DNA from: Peptoniphilus grossensis ph5
GTDB taxonomy: Bacteria; Bacillota; Clostridia; Tissierellales; Peptoniphilaceae
NCBI RefSeq assembly: GCF_000311825.1
Contig: NZ_HE978566.1
Span: 503,765-567,764 of the forward strand
DNA: 64,000 nt
Direction of reading: 5' to 3'
Shown here: one piece after another, positions 56,575-64,000 of the stretch
Position numbering within the stretch: position 1 is the first letter of the stretch
Layout: each line of letters begins with the position of its first letter
Position numbers and translations under genes: made by a program
The notes under the pieces: model-generated
What the model saw: only the letters and a program-made list of their open reading frames with translations
Database searches by the model: none
Told to the model about the DNA's origin: nothing

Positions 56575-56805
56575 TTATTTATTTGATTCAGTATAGATTT
56601 GCGTAGGTCCATCGGCAGCACCAATCATTTCCAATTCGCCATCTCGAGTCATTTTATTCCACTCATCTTGTGAAATATTTCTATTGATTAACTTTTCCAT
56701 TTGAGTTTTTGTCAAGCCTTGATTCTCTTTTGCAATAGTTTTATTTACGAAAAATCCTGCAAAAAATGACAAACAAATAAGAAAAATAGCTAAACCTTTC
56801 TTCAA
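56575..56805 (-). CDS. Short tethered or secreted peptide with a GAADGPT motif
   Basis: A 76-aa protein with a hydrophobic N-terminal signal (residues 4-20), a charged middle part (QMEKLINRNISQDEWNKM) and the C-terminal MIGAADGPTQIYTES. The GAADGPT block resembles a conserved loop of the beta subunit of sodium-pumping decarboxylases, but nothing else of that large membrane protein is present. It starts with TTG after a very strong GGAGGTGAT site. It lies downstream of the BlaI/M56 pair and a membrane protein. Function unknown; a signal peptide-like or substrate role is speculation. Confidence 0.72.
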   Translation of the reverse strand: MKKGLAIFLICLSFFAGFFVNKTIAKENQGLTKTQMEKLINRNISQDEWNKMTRDGELEMIGAADGPTQIYTESNK

Positions 56806-56877
56806 AATATCACCTCCTTTTATAGATTTCTAGCATTTGTTGTTATGCTAAATCGACTGCTTTCTCCCATAATATTT

Positions 56878-57276
56878 TTAAAATAAAAAGTAATATACAA
56901 TACCCCACCATGTGTAACTAATATATACTAAAAGGAGTAGTAGTATTATCAATATACTTTTAATTATAAAATCTTTATTATCCTTGGAATTTTTCTTACT
57001 GACATAAAAATCTATAGTTTTATATCCGCCAAATAAAATAGGAATGTTAATTATAATGCACATTAAATTTAGATAAGTGTTTATAAATTTATCGGAACCT
57101 AAAAACTCAATATTATATTTCCTGCCTAAGAATTTAAGACTAGCAAATAATATTAAACTTATTATTGAAATTCCATACATAATTCTTTTTTTATTAGACC
57201 GTCTATTTAATAAATAAACTAAAATTAAGTATATTATTATACTTAATATATATATTAAAAGCTGTTTTGTCCTCAA
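56878..57276 (-). CDS. Small polytopic membrane protein of unknown function (132 aa)
   Basis: Four hydrophobic segments (about residues 5-20, 33-50, 66-84 and 106-130) with the basic loop RRSNKKR after the first. Very rich in Ile and Leu. No family recognised. It starts with TTG after AAGGAG, in the gap after the M56 gene, and precedes the GAADGPT peptide gene; membrane partner to that signalling pair is only a positional guess. Confidence 0.65.
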   Translation of the reverse strand: MRTKQLLIYILSIIIYLILVYLLNRRSNKKRIMYGISIISLILFASLKFLGRKYNIEFLGSDKFINTYLNLMCIIINIPILFGGYKTIDFYVSKKNSKDNKDFIIKSILIILLLLLVYISYTWWGIVYYFLF

Positions 57277-57376
57277 CTTGTATCTCCTTTCAATGATTAA
57301 TAAATAAGTTTACACTTTCTTACCTATTAATTTTGAAATATAATTATTACTATATTTTTTATTATTTATAAGTTTT

Positions 57377-58753
57377 TTACTCCTCTCGCCATAAACTTAT
57401 ATTTATTTTATAAGTCAATGGATTATCTGACTCATTATCTATAGTAACTCTATAATTACTTTTACTGTTTGCTCTGATTTTTAAATTTACTCCTTGATAG
57501 TATCTTGATTCATATATTATATTTCCATTTTCTTTTATTACCATCCTATAATCCACACCACCTCTGCAATACATTTCACTTGTCCTTATAGTAAATCCAT
57601 TGTGATCTCTTCCTGAAATTGAAGTCATATTAAATGTATAAAAATCACTGGAAGCTCCTGCTAGTGTTCTTTTTTCATCTATATTTGCTGATCTCAAACC
57701 ATTAGTTGAAATTTCATATAAGTCTAAGTTTTCATACTCTTCATCTGTTATTTCTTCCACTCTATTTTCCACATTTACATAAACTTCCTTTATTCCCTCT
57801 GTATCTGATATAACTTCATTTTCGTCTACTTCTACGGCATTAGTAAACACTGGTATGTATAAGAATAATAAAAATATTAAAGTAAAGGTGCCTGACAACG
57901 TCTTTTCCCAATTTTTTATAGTCAACATTCTTTCCTTAGTTGGGCTTAAATTTAAAACAAATTTATCATTTTCTCTTTGTCTTTCTATTATTTTAAGCAT
58001 TGACTGGCAATAATTTTTTCTATTTTCTTGGCTATCTCCTATTTTTTCTATAACTATTTTGTCACAGTTTATCTCTATATCTTTCTCAAAATATTTTAAG
58101 CTGAGTATTAAAAAGGGATTGTACCAATAAAGGCATATTATTAAATTTTTTAAGTGACTTAATAAAATATGATATCTTTCTATATGCACTAGCTCATGAG
58201 TTAACACATGGTCTAATAAATCCCAGTCTTTTAAAATGCTTTTTTGTAATATTATTTTGGGTCTAAATATTCCATAAGTTATAGGCGTGTCTAAGTCATC
58301 ATTTATATAGATTTTTACTTCTCTTTTTATATTAAATTTTTTTAGAGCATTGTTTAAATGAGTCCTGTCTTTTAGTTCAAGAGAATTACTCAAGGCTTTT
58401 TTAAACTTTATAAATTGATATAGTGTATAGATAATGACTAAGCTTGATCCCACTATCCTATTAAATCGTGATATTGATGGGAAATTATAGGTTATGTAAA
58501 TTGCTGCTTGATTTATCAATATTGATGGCGCAAAAATTGTCTTTATAAACTTTGAAGCTTCATAGGTTTTTACACTAAATAAAATATCTTTTGGAAATAT
58601 TAAATATAATAAAAGAAGAGTCCATAATATAATATTTGCTCCCTTAGTGCTTTTTAAGTTTAATCTCTTTCTAAAAAGTAAAATCAAAATTAATATTATT
58701 ATTGACTTTAAACTTTTATAAAGGACTGCTGAACCTACTATACCTATTCTCAT
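57377..58753 (-). CDS. M56-family (BlaR1/MecR1-like) membrane peptidase with a non-penicillin-binding sensor domain
   Basis: The 458-aa protein has N-terminal membrane segments (about 14-27, 40-54, 70-90, 100-113), a zinc metallopeptidase motif HELVH at residues 186-190 with the downstream Glu in FEKDIEINCD, a membrane segment near 286-306, and about 150 extracytoplasmic C-terminal residues. That C-terminal domain has no SxxK or KTG motif of a penicillin-binding sensor; it looks beta-rich (YRMVIKENGNIIYESRYYQG, split by turns; final NPLTYKINISLW). It probably cleaves the BlaI-like repressor on an unknown signal. Overlaps blaI-like by 4 nt. Confidence 0.88.
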   Translation of the reverse strand: MRIGIVGSAVLYKSLKSIIILILILLFRKRLNLKSTKGANIILWTLLLLYLIFPKDILFSVKTYEASKFIKTIFAPSILINQAAIYITYNFPSISRFNRIVGSSLVIIYTLYQFIKFKKALSNSLELKDRTHLNNALKKFNIKREVKIYINDDLDTPITYGIFRPKIILQKSILKDWDLLDHVLTHELVHIERYHILLSHLKNLIICLYWYNPFLILSLKYFEKDIEINCDKIVIEKIGDSQENRKNYCQSMLKIIERQRENDKFVLNLSPTKERMLTIKNWEKTLSGTFTLIFLLFLYIPVFTNAVEVDENEVISDTEGIKEVYVNVENRVEEITDEEYENLDLYEISTNGLRSANIDEKRTLAGASSDFYTFNMTSISGRDHNGFTIRTSEMYCRGGVDYRMVIKENGNIIYESRYYQGVNLKIRANSKSNYRVTIDNESDNPLTYKINISLWREE

Positions 58754-59133
58754 TTTTCTTCCTTATCAAAATCTTTAAGAAGATTTTTTATCTCTTTAAT
58801 TTCTTCTTCGCTTATTTTATTGTCCTTTAAAAAGGTCCTGCAAAAACTTATAAAGGATCCTTGAAATAATTTATCTATGGCTTCTTCTCTTTGTTTTTGC
58901 AAGGCTTCTTCTCTTGTGACTATGGGTTTTATTGTGTACTTAGGATACCTTCTTGTTATTGCTCCCTTTTCTAAGAGCCTGCCAAAAAATGTGTAGCAAG
59001 ATGTTTTACCCAGATTATATTTTTCCTTTAATACTTTGGATAATTCTAGGGCTTGGATTTCTCCATTTTCATCTAGGCATTCTCCCTCCCACAAAACTTC
59101 CATTACCATAAGTTCTCCATTTGATAGTTCCAT
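58750..59133 (-). CDS. BlaI/MecI/CopY-family transcriptional repressor
   Basis: A 127-aa winged-helix repressor: MELSNGELMVMEVLWEG starts the family domain, then TSCYTFFGRLLEKGAITRR forms the recognition region and wing. The C-terminal dimer part ends in a Lys/Glu-rich helix. In known systems the partner M56 protein inactivates such repressors by proteolysis. Strong ribosome site GAGGTG; the promoter upstream is near-consensus. Confidence 0.93.
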   Translation of the reverse strand: MELSNGELMVMEVLWEGECLDENGEIQALELSKVLKEKYNLGKTSCYTFFGRLLEKGAITRRYPKYTIKPIVTREEALQKQREEAIDKLFQGSFISFCRTFLKDNKISEEEIKEIKNLLKDFDKEEK

Positions 59134-59183
59134 TTTCTCACCTCTTGTTTTTTATTATTGTTGATGTTTATATTTTCATCTTG

Positions 59184-59212
59184 AGTATATATTGTTGCTT
59201 TAGCTTTGTCAA
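59184..59212 (-). promoter_or_regulatory. Promoter of the blaI-like/M56 operon
   Basis: TTGACA, 17 nt, TATACT on the minus strand. TATTGTTG (plus strand) occurs at 59156-59163 and 59190-59197, flanking the -10 box; these are the best candidates for repressor contacts since no TACAnnnnTGTA site is present. Confidence 0.8.
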
Positions 59213-59215
59213 GTT

Positions 59216-59258
59216 AAAGAAAAAAGTCCGGCGAAATTATTTTCCACCGAACTTTCTT
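59216..59258 (-). repeat. Terminator-like dispersed hairpin, copy 3
   Basis: On the minus strand AAGTTCGGTG pairs with CGCCGGACTT at all ten positions (two G-U), loop GAAAATAATTT, then TTTTTTC. It ends the two-component transcript and lies just upstream of the blaI promoter. Confidence 0.85.
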
Positions 59259-59274
59259 CTGCATTGTATTTTAG

Positions 59275-59334
59275 AATCCTTTTAAGCTAATTTATTATAA
59301 TTCTTTTAAGATTACTTATTAAAATCCTTTAAAA
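59275..59334. repeat. Three 12-bp AT-rich repeats at 24-bp period
   Basis: AATCCTTTTAAG, AATTCTTTTAAG and AATCCTTTAAAA begin at 59275, 59299 and 59323 on the plus strand, in the gap between the histidine kinase stop and hairpin copy 3. Confidence 0.45.
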
Positions 59335-59342
59335 TTTTTGTT

Positions 59343-61418
59343 TTAAAATTCTATGGTAACCTTAAATAAGTCTCCGTCAATTTCTATGTCAAAGCTTGCA
59401 CCGTGAGCTCTCACAAAGGATGAGGCTATTGATAGTCCAAGACCTGAGCCTGATGTTGTCCTTGACTTTTCTCCACGAGTGAATCTTTCCATAAGTTCTT
59501 CTGCAGAAATGTTAAGTGGATACTTGGAAATATTTTTTATAGTTAGTTTTACTCCATCTTCGTCAATTAAATCTACATAAACTCTTGAGTTTTCTAGGGC
59601 ATACTTAGAGATATTTGAGAATAAGTTGTCTAAAACTCTTGAGAATTTTTGTCCATCAATGCTAAGCATTATTTTATCTTCAGGAAGATTTGAAATTATC
59701 TCAATATTATTTTCTTTAATTTTATCTTCCCACTCGCCTATTGACTGTTGAACAAGAGAATTAAAGTCAAGCTCTTGCCTATCTAGTTCAATATTATTTG
59801 ATGTCGCCTTTGAAACTTCAAATAAATCTTCGATTAAGACCTTTAACTTGTTGGACTTTTCATTTATTATTTTTGAATACTCCTTGACTTCATCTTCTGT
59901 ATTATCATCCTTAGATAAGAGGTCTGAATAATTAATTATAGATGTCAGTGGAGTCTTTAAGTCGTGGCTCACATTTGTAATGAGTTCTGTCTTTAATCTT
60001 TCAGATTTTACTGCATCTTCAATGGCAAGGTCTAGGTTCTCTCCAATATTGTTAAAGTTGTCGACTATGCCATCATAAAGGCCACCCTTTTTTTCAATGT
60101 TCTTTTTATAATTACCCTTGACAATTTCAGTGGACTCTCTGGAAATTCTTGCAACTTCATTTATATTTTTCATCAATATATAATAAATGAATATGCCAAA
60201 TAATATCATTGGAATTACTATTCCTTCAAGATCAGAGGAATATAATGATGCAAAGAAGAGGAATGCTATAAACAGCACAAAACAAATTCCAAAATAAACT
60301 AGGGTAAATTTAATTTTTGCATTTTTAATATTTATATTTTCTTCATCTATATTTGAAAATTCTGAAATAGCACCAGTAAAAATTCTATAAATTAGAGAAT
60401 TTTTAAGAAGATAATTTTCTGTATTCTTGTTAAATATGCTCTTTAATAAAATTACCAAATAATTTACTGTTAGTGAAACAATTACAAGACCAATTAAATA
60501 TAAGAAATAGAAAATATACAAATTACTGTAAATTTGATTCATGCTTGATATCCCTGCAGCAGAAAAAGCAAATATTACAAATAGAATAATCACAAGTTCT
60601 ATTGGGAGTTTGAAAACTTTCCTCAAGCTTTCGCTGCCGTCAACTTTTTCCATATTCATAAATATTCCAAGAAGAAGAGATAATATTGCAGCTATTAATA
60701 CGCTTACTCCAATTTGCACAAAAACTTGGTCCTTAAATACATCTCTTTCAATATCTTTAAAAACTTCATCGTCTAATGATGTGTAATAAGCAAACTTTAG
60801 ATTTTTAACATTATTATTACTATTTAATTTACTAAAGGTTTCATTTAGAGCCCCTTTAAAAGACTTGTCGATAAAATTATAGTCACTATCCATAAGTCTT
60901 TTACTTTTTTGAACTTTATCAATCACTATACTATCATCAATTACCGAACCAGTAATCAAAAAGTCATTATTTCCCATTTCAATTTCTAGGGGATCAAATT
61001 CATTTTTTTCATATTCATTAGTTAGGTAAAAAGTTTTATATTCAGATTTTATTTCTGGTTGGTCTATCATGCCTTCATCCAAATAAAGTTTTGGGTCAAG
61101 TCCCTTTTCTTTTAGGGCATCTTTTTTCTTTTGAGCTTCTATTACTCCTCTATCTGTAACAACATTTCCGTTTTTGTCAAAATATTTTAACTTATAAGAC
61201 TTTATAGCATAGTTAAATTCTTTATAACTACTATAAAAATCATCATTGTCATTTACTGACATATTTAGAGTGTTATAAATCCTATTTTCTGTCATTATTC
61301 TTCTATAAGAAGAATCAGGATTCTTAGAAAATAAAAGTCTACCTGCTAAAAGTGATACTAGTGAAATTGCTAAAATTATTAAAGCATAATAGCTAAGTTT
61401 GTAAGAATTTTTTTTCAT
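59343..61418 (-). CDS. Sensor histidine kinase with large multi-helix membrane region
   Basis: The 691-aa kinase has an N-terminal membrane helix (about 8-28), an extracytoplasmic domain to about 225, then several membrane segments (about 232-252, 270-292, 297-322 and two more near 372-420), a HAMP-like linker, the HisKA motif NVSHDLKTPLTSIINYSDLL (phospho-acceptor His about 483) and the ATPase with N box (LDNLFSNISKY) and GSGLGLSIASS. It overlaps the response regulator by 1 nt. The signal is unknown; several helices before the catalytic core suggest membrane-state sensing. Confidence 0.93.
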   Translation of the reverse strand: MKKNSYKLSYYALIILAISLVSLLAGRLLFSKNPDSSYRRIMTENRIYNTLNMSVNDNDDFYSSYKEFNYAIKSYKLKYFDKNGNVVTDRGVIEAQKKKDALKEKGLDPKLYLDEGMIDQPEIKSEYKTFYLTNEYEKNEFDPLEIEMGNNDFLITGSVIDDSIVIDKVQKSKRLMDSDYNFIDKSFKGALNETFSKLNSNNNVKNLKFAYYTSLDDEVFKDIERDVFKDQVFVQIGVSVLIAAILSLLLGIFMNMEKVDGSESLRKVFKLPIELVIILFVIFAFSAAGISSMNQIYSNLYIFYFLYLIGLVIVSLTVNYLVILLKSIFNKNTENYLLKNSLIYRIFTGAISEFSNIDEENINIKNAKIKFTLVYFGICFVLFIAFLFFASLYSSDLEGIVIPMILFGIFIYYILMKNINEVARISRESTEIVKGNYKKNIEKKGGLYDGIVDNFNNIGENLDLAIEDAVKSERLKTELITNVSHDLKTPLTSIINYSDLLSKDDNTEDEVKEYSKIINEKSNKLKVLIEDLFEVSKATSNNIELDRQELDFNSLVQQSIGEWEDKIKENNIEIISNLPEDKIMLSIDGQKFSRVLDNLFSNISKYALENSRVYVDLIDEDGVKLTIKNISKYPLNISAEELMERFTRGEKSRTTSGSGLGLSIASSFVRAHGASFDIEIDGDLFKVTIEF

Positions 61419-62116
61419 TATTTTCGCCTCAAATCTTCAAATTTATATCCAAGTCCCCACTGAACTTTTAAGTACATTGGTTTCTTTGGATTTACTTCGA
61501 TTTTCTCTCTAATTCGTCTAATGTGAACTGTCACAGTCTTTGCCTCCATGGCTGGTTCATTCCAGACACTTTCATAAATTTCTTCAATGGAAAAGACCCT
61601 GTTGGGATTCTTCATCAAGAGTTCCAAAATTTTAAACTCTATAGAAGTAAGTGCCACTGGCTTGTCCTCCACATAGGCAATTTTTTGCGACAAGTCTAAT
61701 TTAATGCTGCCTATTTCAATAAAGTTTCTGTCATTTTTTAAATCATAGGCATAAAATCTTCTCAAGTTGCTCTTAACACGAGCTATGAGCTCCATTGGAT
61801 TGAAGGGCTTTTGAATATAATCATCAGCGCCAATATTTAGTCCGAAAATTTTGTCAGTGTCCTCTGATTTTGCAGATAAAATAATTATTGGGACTACAGA
61901 AATTTCTCTAAGCTTAATAATAGCTTCTTCGCCAGATAAATTTGGCATCATAAGGTCCATTATAATTAAGTCAATTTTTTCATTTTTAAAAATATCTAGG
62001 GCTTCAAGTCCATCATAGGCGTAAAAAATATTAAAATTTTCATTTTTTAGATAAATTCCAATTGACCTTGCAATTTCCTTGTCATCCTCAGCAATTAAAA
62101 TATTGTATTTATCCAT
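61418..62116 (-). CDS. OmpR/PhoB-family response regulator
   Basis: A 232-aa regulator: receiver domain with acidic pocket AEDD (residues 9-12), phospho-acceptor in LIIMDLMMPNLSG (Asp about 54), switch Thr/Ser in ILSAKSE, Lys in GADDYIQKPF, and a C-terminal winged helix (LTSIEFKILELLMKNPNRVF, TVTVHIRRIREKIE). It is closest in look to VanR-type regulators. It is translated just before the kinase. Confidence 0.95.
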   Translation of the reverse strand: MDKYNILIAEDDKEIARSIGIYLKNENFNIFYAYDGLEALDIFKNEKIDLIIMDLMMPNLSGEEAIIKLREISVVPIIILSAKSEDTDKIFGLNIGADDYIQKPFNPMELIARVKSNLRRFYAYDLKNDRNFIEIGSIKLDLSQKIAYVEDKPVALTSIEFKILELLMKNPNRVFSIEEIYESVWNEPAMEAKTVTVHIRRIREKIEVNPKKPMYLKVQWGLGYKFEDLRRK

Positions 62117-62168
62117 TACATCCCTCCTCTGCCATTATAATAGCAAATAATAATTACAAAAAAGTCTT

Positions 62169-62190
62169 CAAAATTCTTACAAATTTCTTA
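62169..62190 (-). promoter_or_regulatory. Tandem 11-bp direct repeats upstream of the response-regulator gene
   Basis: TAAGAAATTTG and TAAGAATTTTG (minus strand, read in order) abut each other, differ at one base and lie about 55-75 nt upstream of the start codon. Adjacent 11-bp repeats are the usual binding pattern of OmpR/PhoB-type regulators. A TATAAT lies downstream at about 62138. Confidence 0.6.
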
Positions 62191-62200
62191 AATTATAATT

Positions 62201-62563
62201 TTAAAATTTTTCTAGTATTAAAATCCTTGCAAAGTAAATTCCTATAAGCGATAAAATTATGCTAATTAAGGCGTAAAAAATTGAAAGGTTTAAATTCCCA
62301 TTCTTTTCTAAATTAAATATTTCAAAGGCAAAAGTTGAGAAAGTTGTAAAACCTCCGCAAAAGCCCACCTTTAAAAATAAAATTAATCTAGGATCTAATT
62401 TATTTTTCTCAGCGTAAAAGGCAATTATTGCTAAGAAAAAAGCTCCCACTACATTGATTATAAGGGTGGCAAGGGGAAAATCTCCACAACTATTTATCTT
62501 GTTACTTAAAAAATATCTAAGACTAGAACCTAAGGCTCCACCTAGGGCTACAAATAAATACAT
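62201..62563 (-). CDS. crcB: Fluoride channel CrcB/Fluc
   Basis: A 120-aa four-helix membrane protein that exports fluoride as a dual-topology dimer. Family blocks GGALGSSLRYFLS and GFCGGFTTFSTFAFE (the TTFST Na+/F- site) are present. The ATG follows AAGGAG at seven nt; a longer reading would add 17 residues with no family counterpart. Only one copy, so a homodimer is expected. No fluoride riboswitch is seen in its 84-nt upstream gap. Confidence 0.94.
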   Translation of the reverse strand: MYLFVALGGALGSSLRYFLSNKINSCGDFPLATLIINVVGAFFLAIIAFYAEKNKLDPRLILFLKVGFCGGFTTFSTFAFEIFNLEKNGNLNLSIFYALISIILSLIGIYFARILILEKF

Positions 62564-62647
62564 TTTTTGCTCCTTTCTATTATTGTATGACAAATGCTTA
62601 TGTGCTAAAATCATTTTGTTATAATTATATTAAAAAAGGAGTTTATT

Positions 62648-63967
62648 GTGAAGGAATACAATGTAATGAAACTTGAATACGAAGTTGATGACAAACCAAA
62701 TTTTTTAAAGTCCTCCCTACTTGGATTTCAAAATATTTTGACTGCCTTTAGTGGAATTATTGCAGTTCCACTTAGTATTGCAGCAATAGCTGGCACAAAT
62801 GTCGCCGAGACTTCTGTGCTTATCTCTGCTGCCTTACTTGCCTCTGGTATCTGTTCTTTTATTCAAACTAAGGGCATATTTAAGGGCAAGGTCAAGGTTG
62901 GTATTGGTCTTCCAACAATTATGGGAACAGACTTCGGCTTTGTGCCACCTGCCAATGCGGTAATAAATACTATGGGTGGCGGTCTTGCAGGTTATTTTGG
63001 TGCAACTATAATGGGTGCCCTTTTAGAATTGATTTTAAGCTTTTTTATTAAGCCCCTTCTTAAATTTTTCCCAGAAGTTGTAACAGGAACTGTTATTACT
63101 CTAATTGGAATTACAATGATGCCCGTTGCCTTTGACTGGGTTGGAGGAGGTTATGGTGCAGAAAATTATGGCGACCCACTCTTTATTGGGATTGCTGTCT
63201 TTACCTTCCTACTTATAATTTTTATAAATCACTATGGCAGAGGTTTTGTAACGACGGCGTCAGTTTTTATAGCCATGATTATTTCCTACATTATTTGTAT
63301 TCCACTAAAACTTGTAGATTTTTCACAAGTTGCTGCAGCTCCATGGATAAGAATGCCAGAAATTTTTCCCTTTGGAGTTAAGTTTGATTTAAAATTTGTA
63401 GTTCCTTTTATTGCAGGTTATCTTGTAACAATTATTGAAACTGTAGGAGTTATGAAAACTTTGGGAACAGTGTGCGAAGTTGACTTATCTGATGGAGACA
63501 TTGCAAGTGGTGTTAGGGCTGATGCCATTGGGTCTATGCTTTCTCCAGTCTTTGGTTCAGGTGCAGCTCAAACCTTCAGCCAAAATGTTGGACTAATTCC
63601 ACTTACTAAATGTGCATCAAAAAAGGTCGCTCTCTATTCTTCTTTTATCTTGATTATTATGAGCTTTTGCCCTAAATTTGCAACTCTTGTTTCCATTATG
63701 CCTACACCAATTCTTGGTGGAGCTGGAATTCTGATGTTTGGTACAATTATTGGCTCTGGGATGCAAGCTCTTAGTAAGGCAAAATTTTCTACAAAAAATA
63801 TTATGATAATAGCTGGAGGAATCGGGGTTGGAATTGGAATTACAATGAGACCTGACATAGTGGCGAAACTTCCTAGCTTAATAGCTGCACTTTTCTCATC
63901 AGGCATATCTGGTGGAACTATTGTTACTGTAATATTAAACATCTTACTTGTAGACAAGGAATATTAA
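62648..63967 (+). CDS. NCS2-family uracil/xanthine permease
   Basis: A 439-aa transporter with about 12-14 membrane segments. The NCS2 signature is in FSQNVGLIPLT, and GLPTIMGTDFGFVPP and PEVVTGTVITLIGITMMPV are also family blocks. It imports a nucleobase with protons or sodium; xanthine/uric-acid or uracil specificity cannot be told by eye. The start is a GTG 8 nt after AAGGAG; a second in-frame ATG lies six codons on. Divergent from crcB and followed by a terminator. Confidence 0.92.
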   Translation: MKEYNVMKLEYEVDDKPNFLKSSLLGFQNILTAFSGIIAVPLSIAAIAGTNVAETSVLISAALLASGICSFIQTKGIFKGKVKVGIGLPTIMGTDFGFVPPANAVINTMGGGLAGYFGATIMGALLELILSFFIKPLLKFFPEVVTGTVITLIGITMMPVAFDWVGGGYGAENYGDPLFIGIAVFTFLLIIFINHYGRGFVTTASVFIAMIISYIICIPLKLVDFSQVAAAPWIRMPEIFPFGVKFDLKFVVPFIAGYLVTIIETVGVMKTLGTVCEVDLSDGDIASGVRADAIGSMLSPVFGSGAAQTFSQNVGLIPLTKCASKKVALYSSFILIIMSFCPKFATLVSIMPTPILGGAGILMFGTIIGSGMQALSKAKFSTKNIMIIAGGIGVGIGITMRPDIVAKLPSLIAALFSSGISGGTIVTVILNILLVDKEY

Positions 63968-63971
63968 AATT

Positions 63972-63998
63972 AAACTGCCCTCTTGGCAGTTTTTTTTG
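63972..63998 (+). terminator. Terminator after the NCS2 permease
   Basis: Stem AAACTGCC with GGCAGTTT (8 bp), 5-nt loop, running into a run of T, 4 nt after the stop codon. Confidence 0.92.
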
Positions 63999-64000
63999 GC

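Noticed and set aside
56575..56805. Fragment of a sodium-translocating decarboxylase beta subunit
   Set aside because: The gene has a complete signal segment, strong ribosome site and stop codon; only seven residues resemble the decarboxylase and no remnant of the rest surrounds it.
59134..59212. Classic BlaI/MecI operator (TACAnnnnTGTA) upstream of the blaI-like gene
   Set aside because: No such site is present; only direct TATTGTTG repeats flank the -10 box, which are recorded as candidates.
62564..62647. Fluoride riboswitch in front of crcB
   Set aside because: The 84-nt gap lacks the conserved pseudoknot bases of the crcB motif and is needed for two divergent promoters.
62576..62647. 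Firm promoter calls for crcB and the NCS2 permease
   Set aside because: TATAAT- and TAAAAT-like boxes exist on both strands, but the -35 matches are weak or ambiguous, so no single promoter could be supported.

Overview
The window is 64 kb of a very AT-rich, densely packed, low-GC Gram-positive chromosome. The gene set and gene order (ylmH/sepF cluster, ylxM-ffh-rpsP-khpA-rimM-trmD-rplS, plsX-acpP-rnc-smc-ftsY, uvrC-hprK, a SCIFF ribosomal peptide beside yajC, pyruvate:ferredoxin oxidoreductase) point to an anaerobic Firmicute, most likely a Tissierellia/Peptoniphilaceae-type organism (Peptoniphilus, Anaerococcus and relatives). That taxon is inferred from gene content; nothing in the window proves it. 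About 60 of 63 genes lie on the minus strand. Only the two-gene threonine/serine exporter and a purine/pyrimidine permease at the right edge are on the plus strand. I see no rRNA, tRNA, CRISPR array, insertion sequence or prophage, and no gene-free gap longer than 300 bases.

Layout, listed left to right; minus-strand operons are transcribed right to left. 1-8.4 kb: der-plsY-gpsA-HlyD-yggS-sepF-ylmH-lspA-rluD-FAD dehydrogenase (lipid precursor synthesis, ribosome GTPase, division). 8.4-9.7 kb: divergent thrE-type exporter. 9.7-15 kb: aspS, an RseC-like redox protein, two membrane-anchored coiled-coil proteins of unknown function and a TraB-family protein. 15-23 kb: recJ-relA-dtd-MBL hydrolase-hemZ-like-murE-like. 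23-25 kb: yajC-SCIFF peptide-SCIFF maturase. 25-31 kb: ruvCAB-spoIID-queA-tgt and an unknown protein. 31-34.6 kb: asnA, a zinc phospholipase C-like protein and a GH18 surface glycosidase. 34.7-38.6 kb: the SRP/ribosome-maturation operon. 38.8-46.8 kb: plsX-acpP-rnc-radical SAM-smc-ftsY. 47-50.5 kb: nifJ as a single gene. 50.7-55.3 kb: aminopeptidase P-uvrC-hprK. 55.3-62.1 kb: the accessory part, with four small membrane or secreted proteins, a BlaI/M56 pair and a two-component system. 62.2-64 kb: crcB and a divergent NCS2 permease.

Most of the window is housekeeping. The parts that deserve a second look are: (i) the SCIFF RiPP cassette with an attenuator-like hairpin between peptide and maturase; (ii) a terminator after asnA whose loop contains a promoter and whose 3' arm carries the next gene's Shine-Dalgarno; (iii) a terminator-like hairpin with a conserved loop, present three times in 4 kb of the accessory region; (iv) a 76-aa tethered peptide carrying a GAADGPT motif near a BlaI/M56 signalling pair whose sensor domain is not a penicillin-binding domain; (v) a Mur ligase with an altered amino-acid-binding C-terminus; (vi) several promoter-associated dyads and repeats (nifJ, ylxM, the response-regulator gene, aspS leader). 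Promoters were called only where -35 and -10 hexamers could be read with 17-bp spacing, unless stated.
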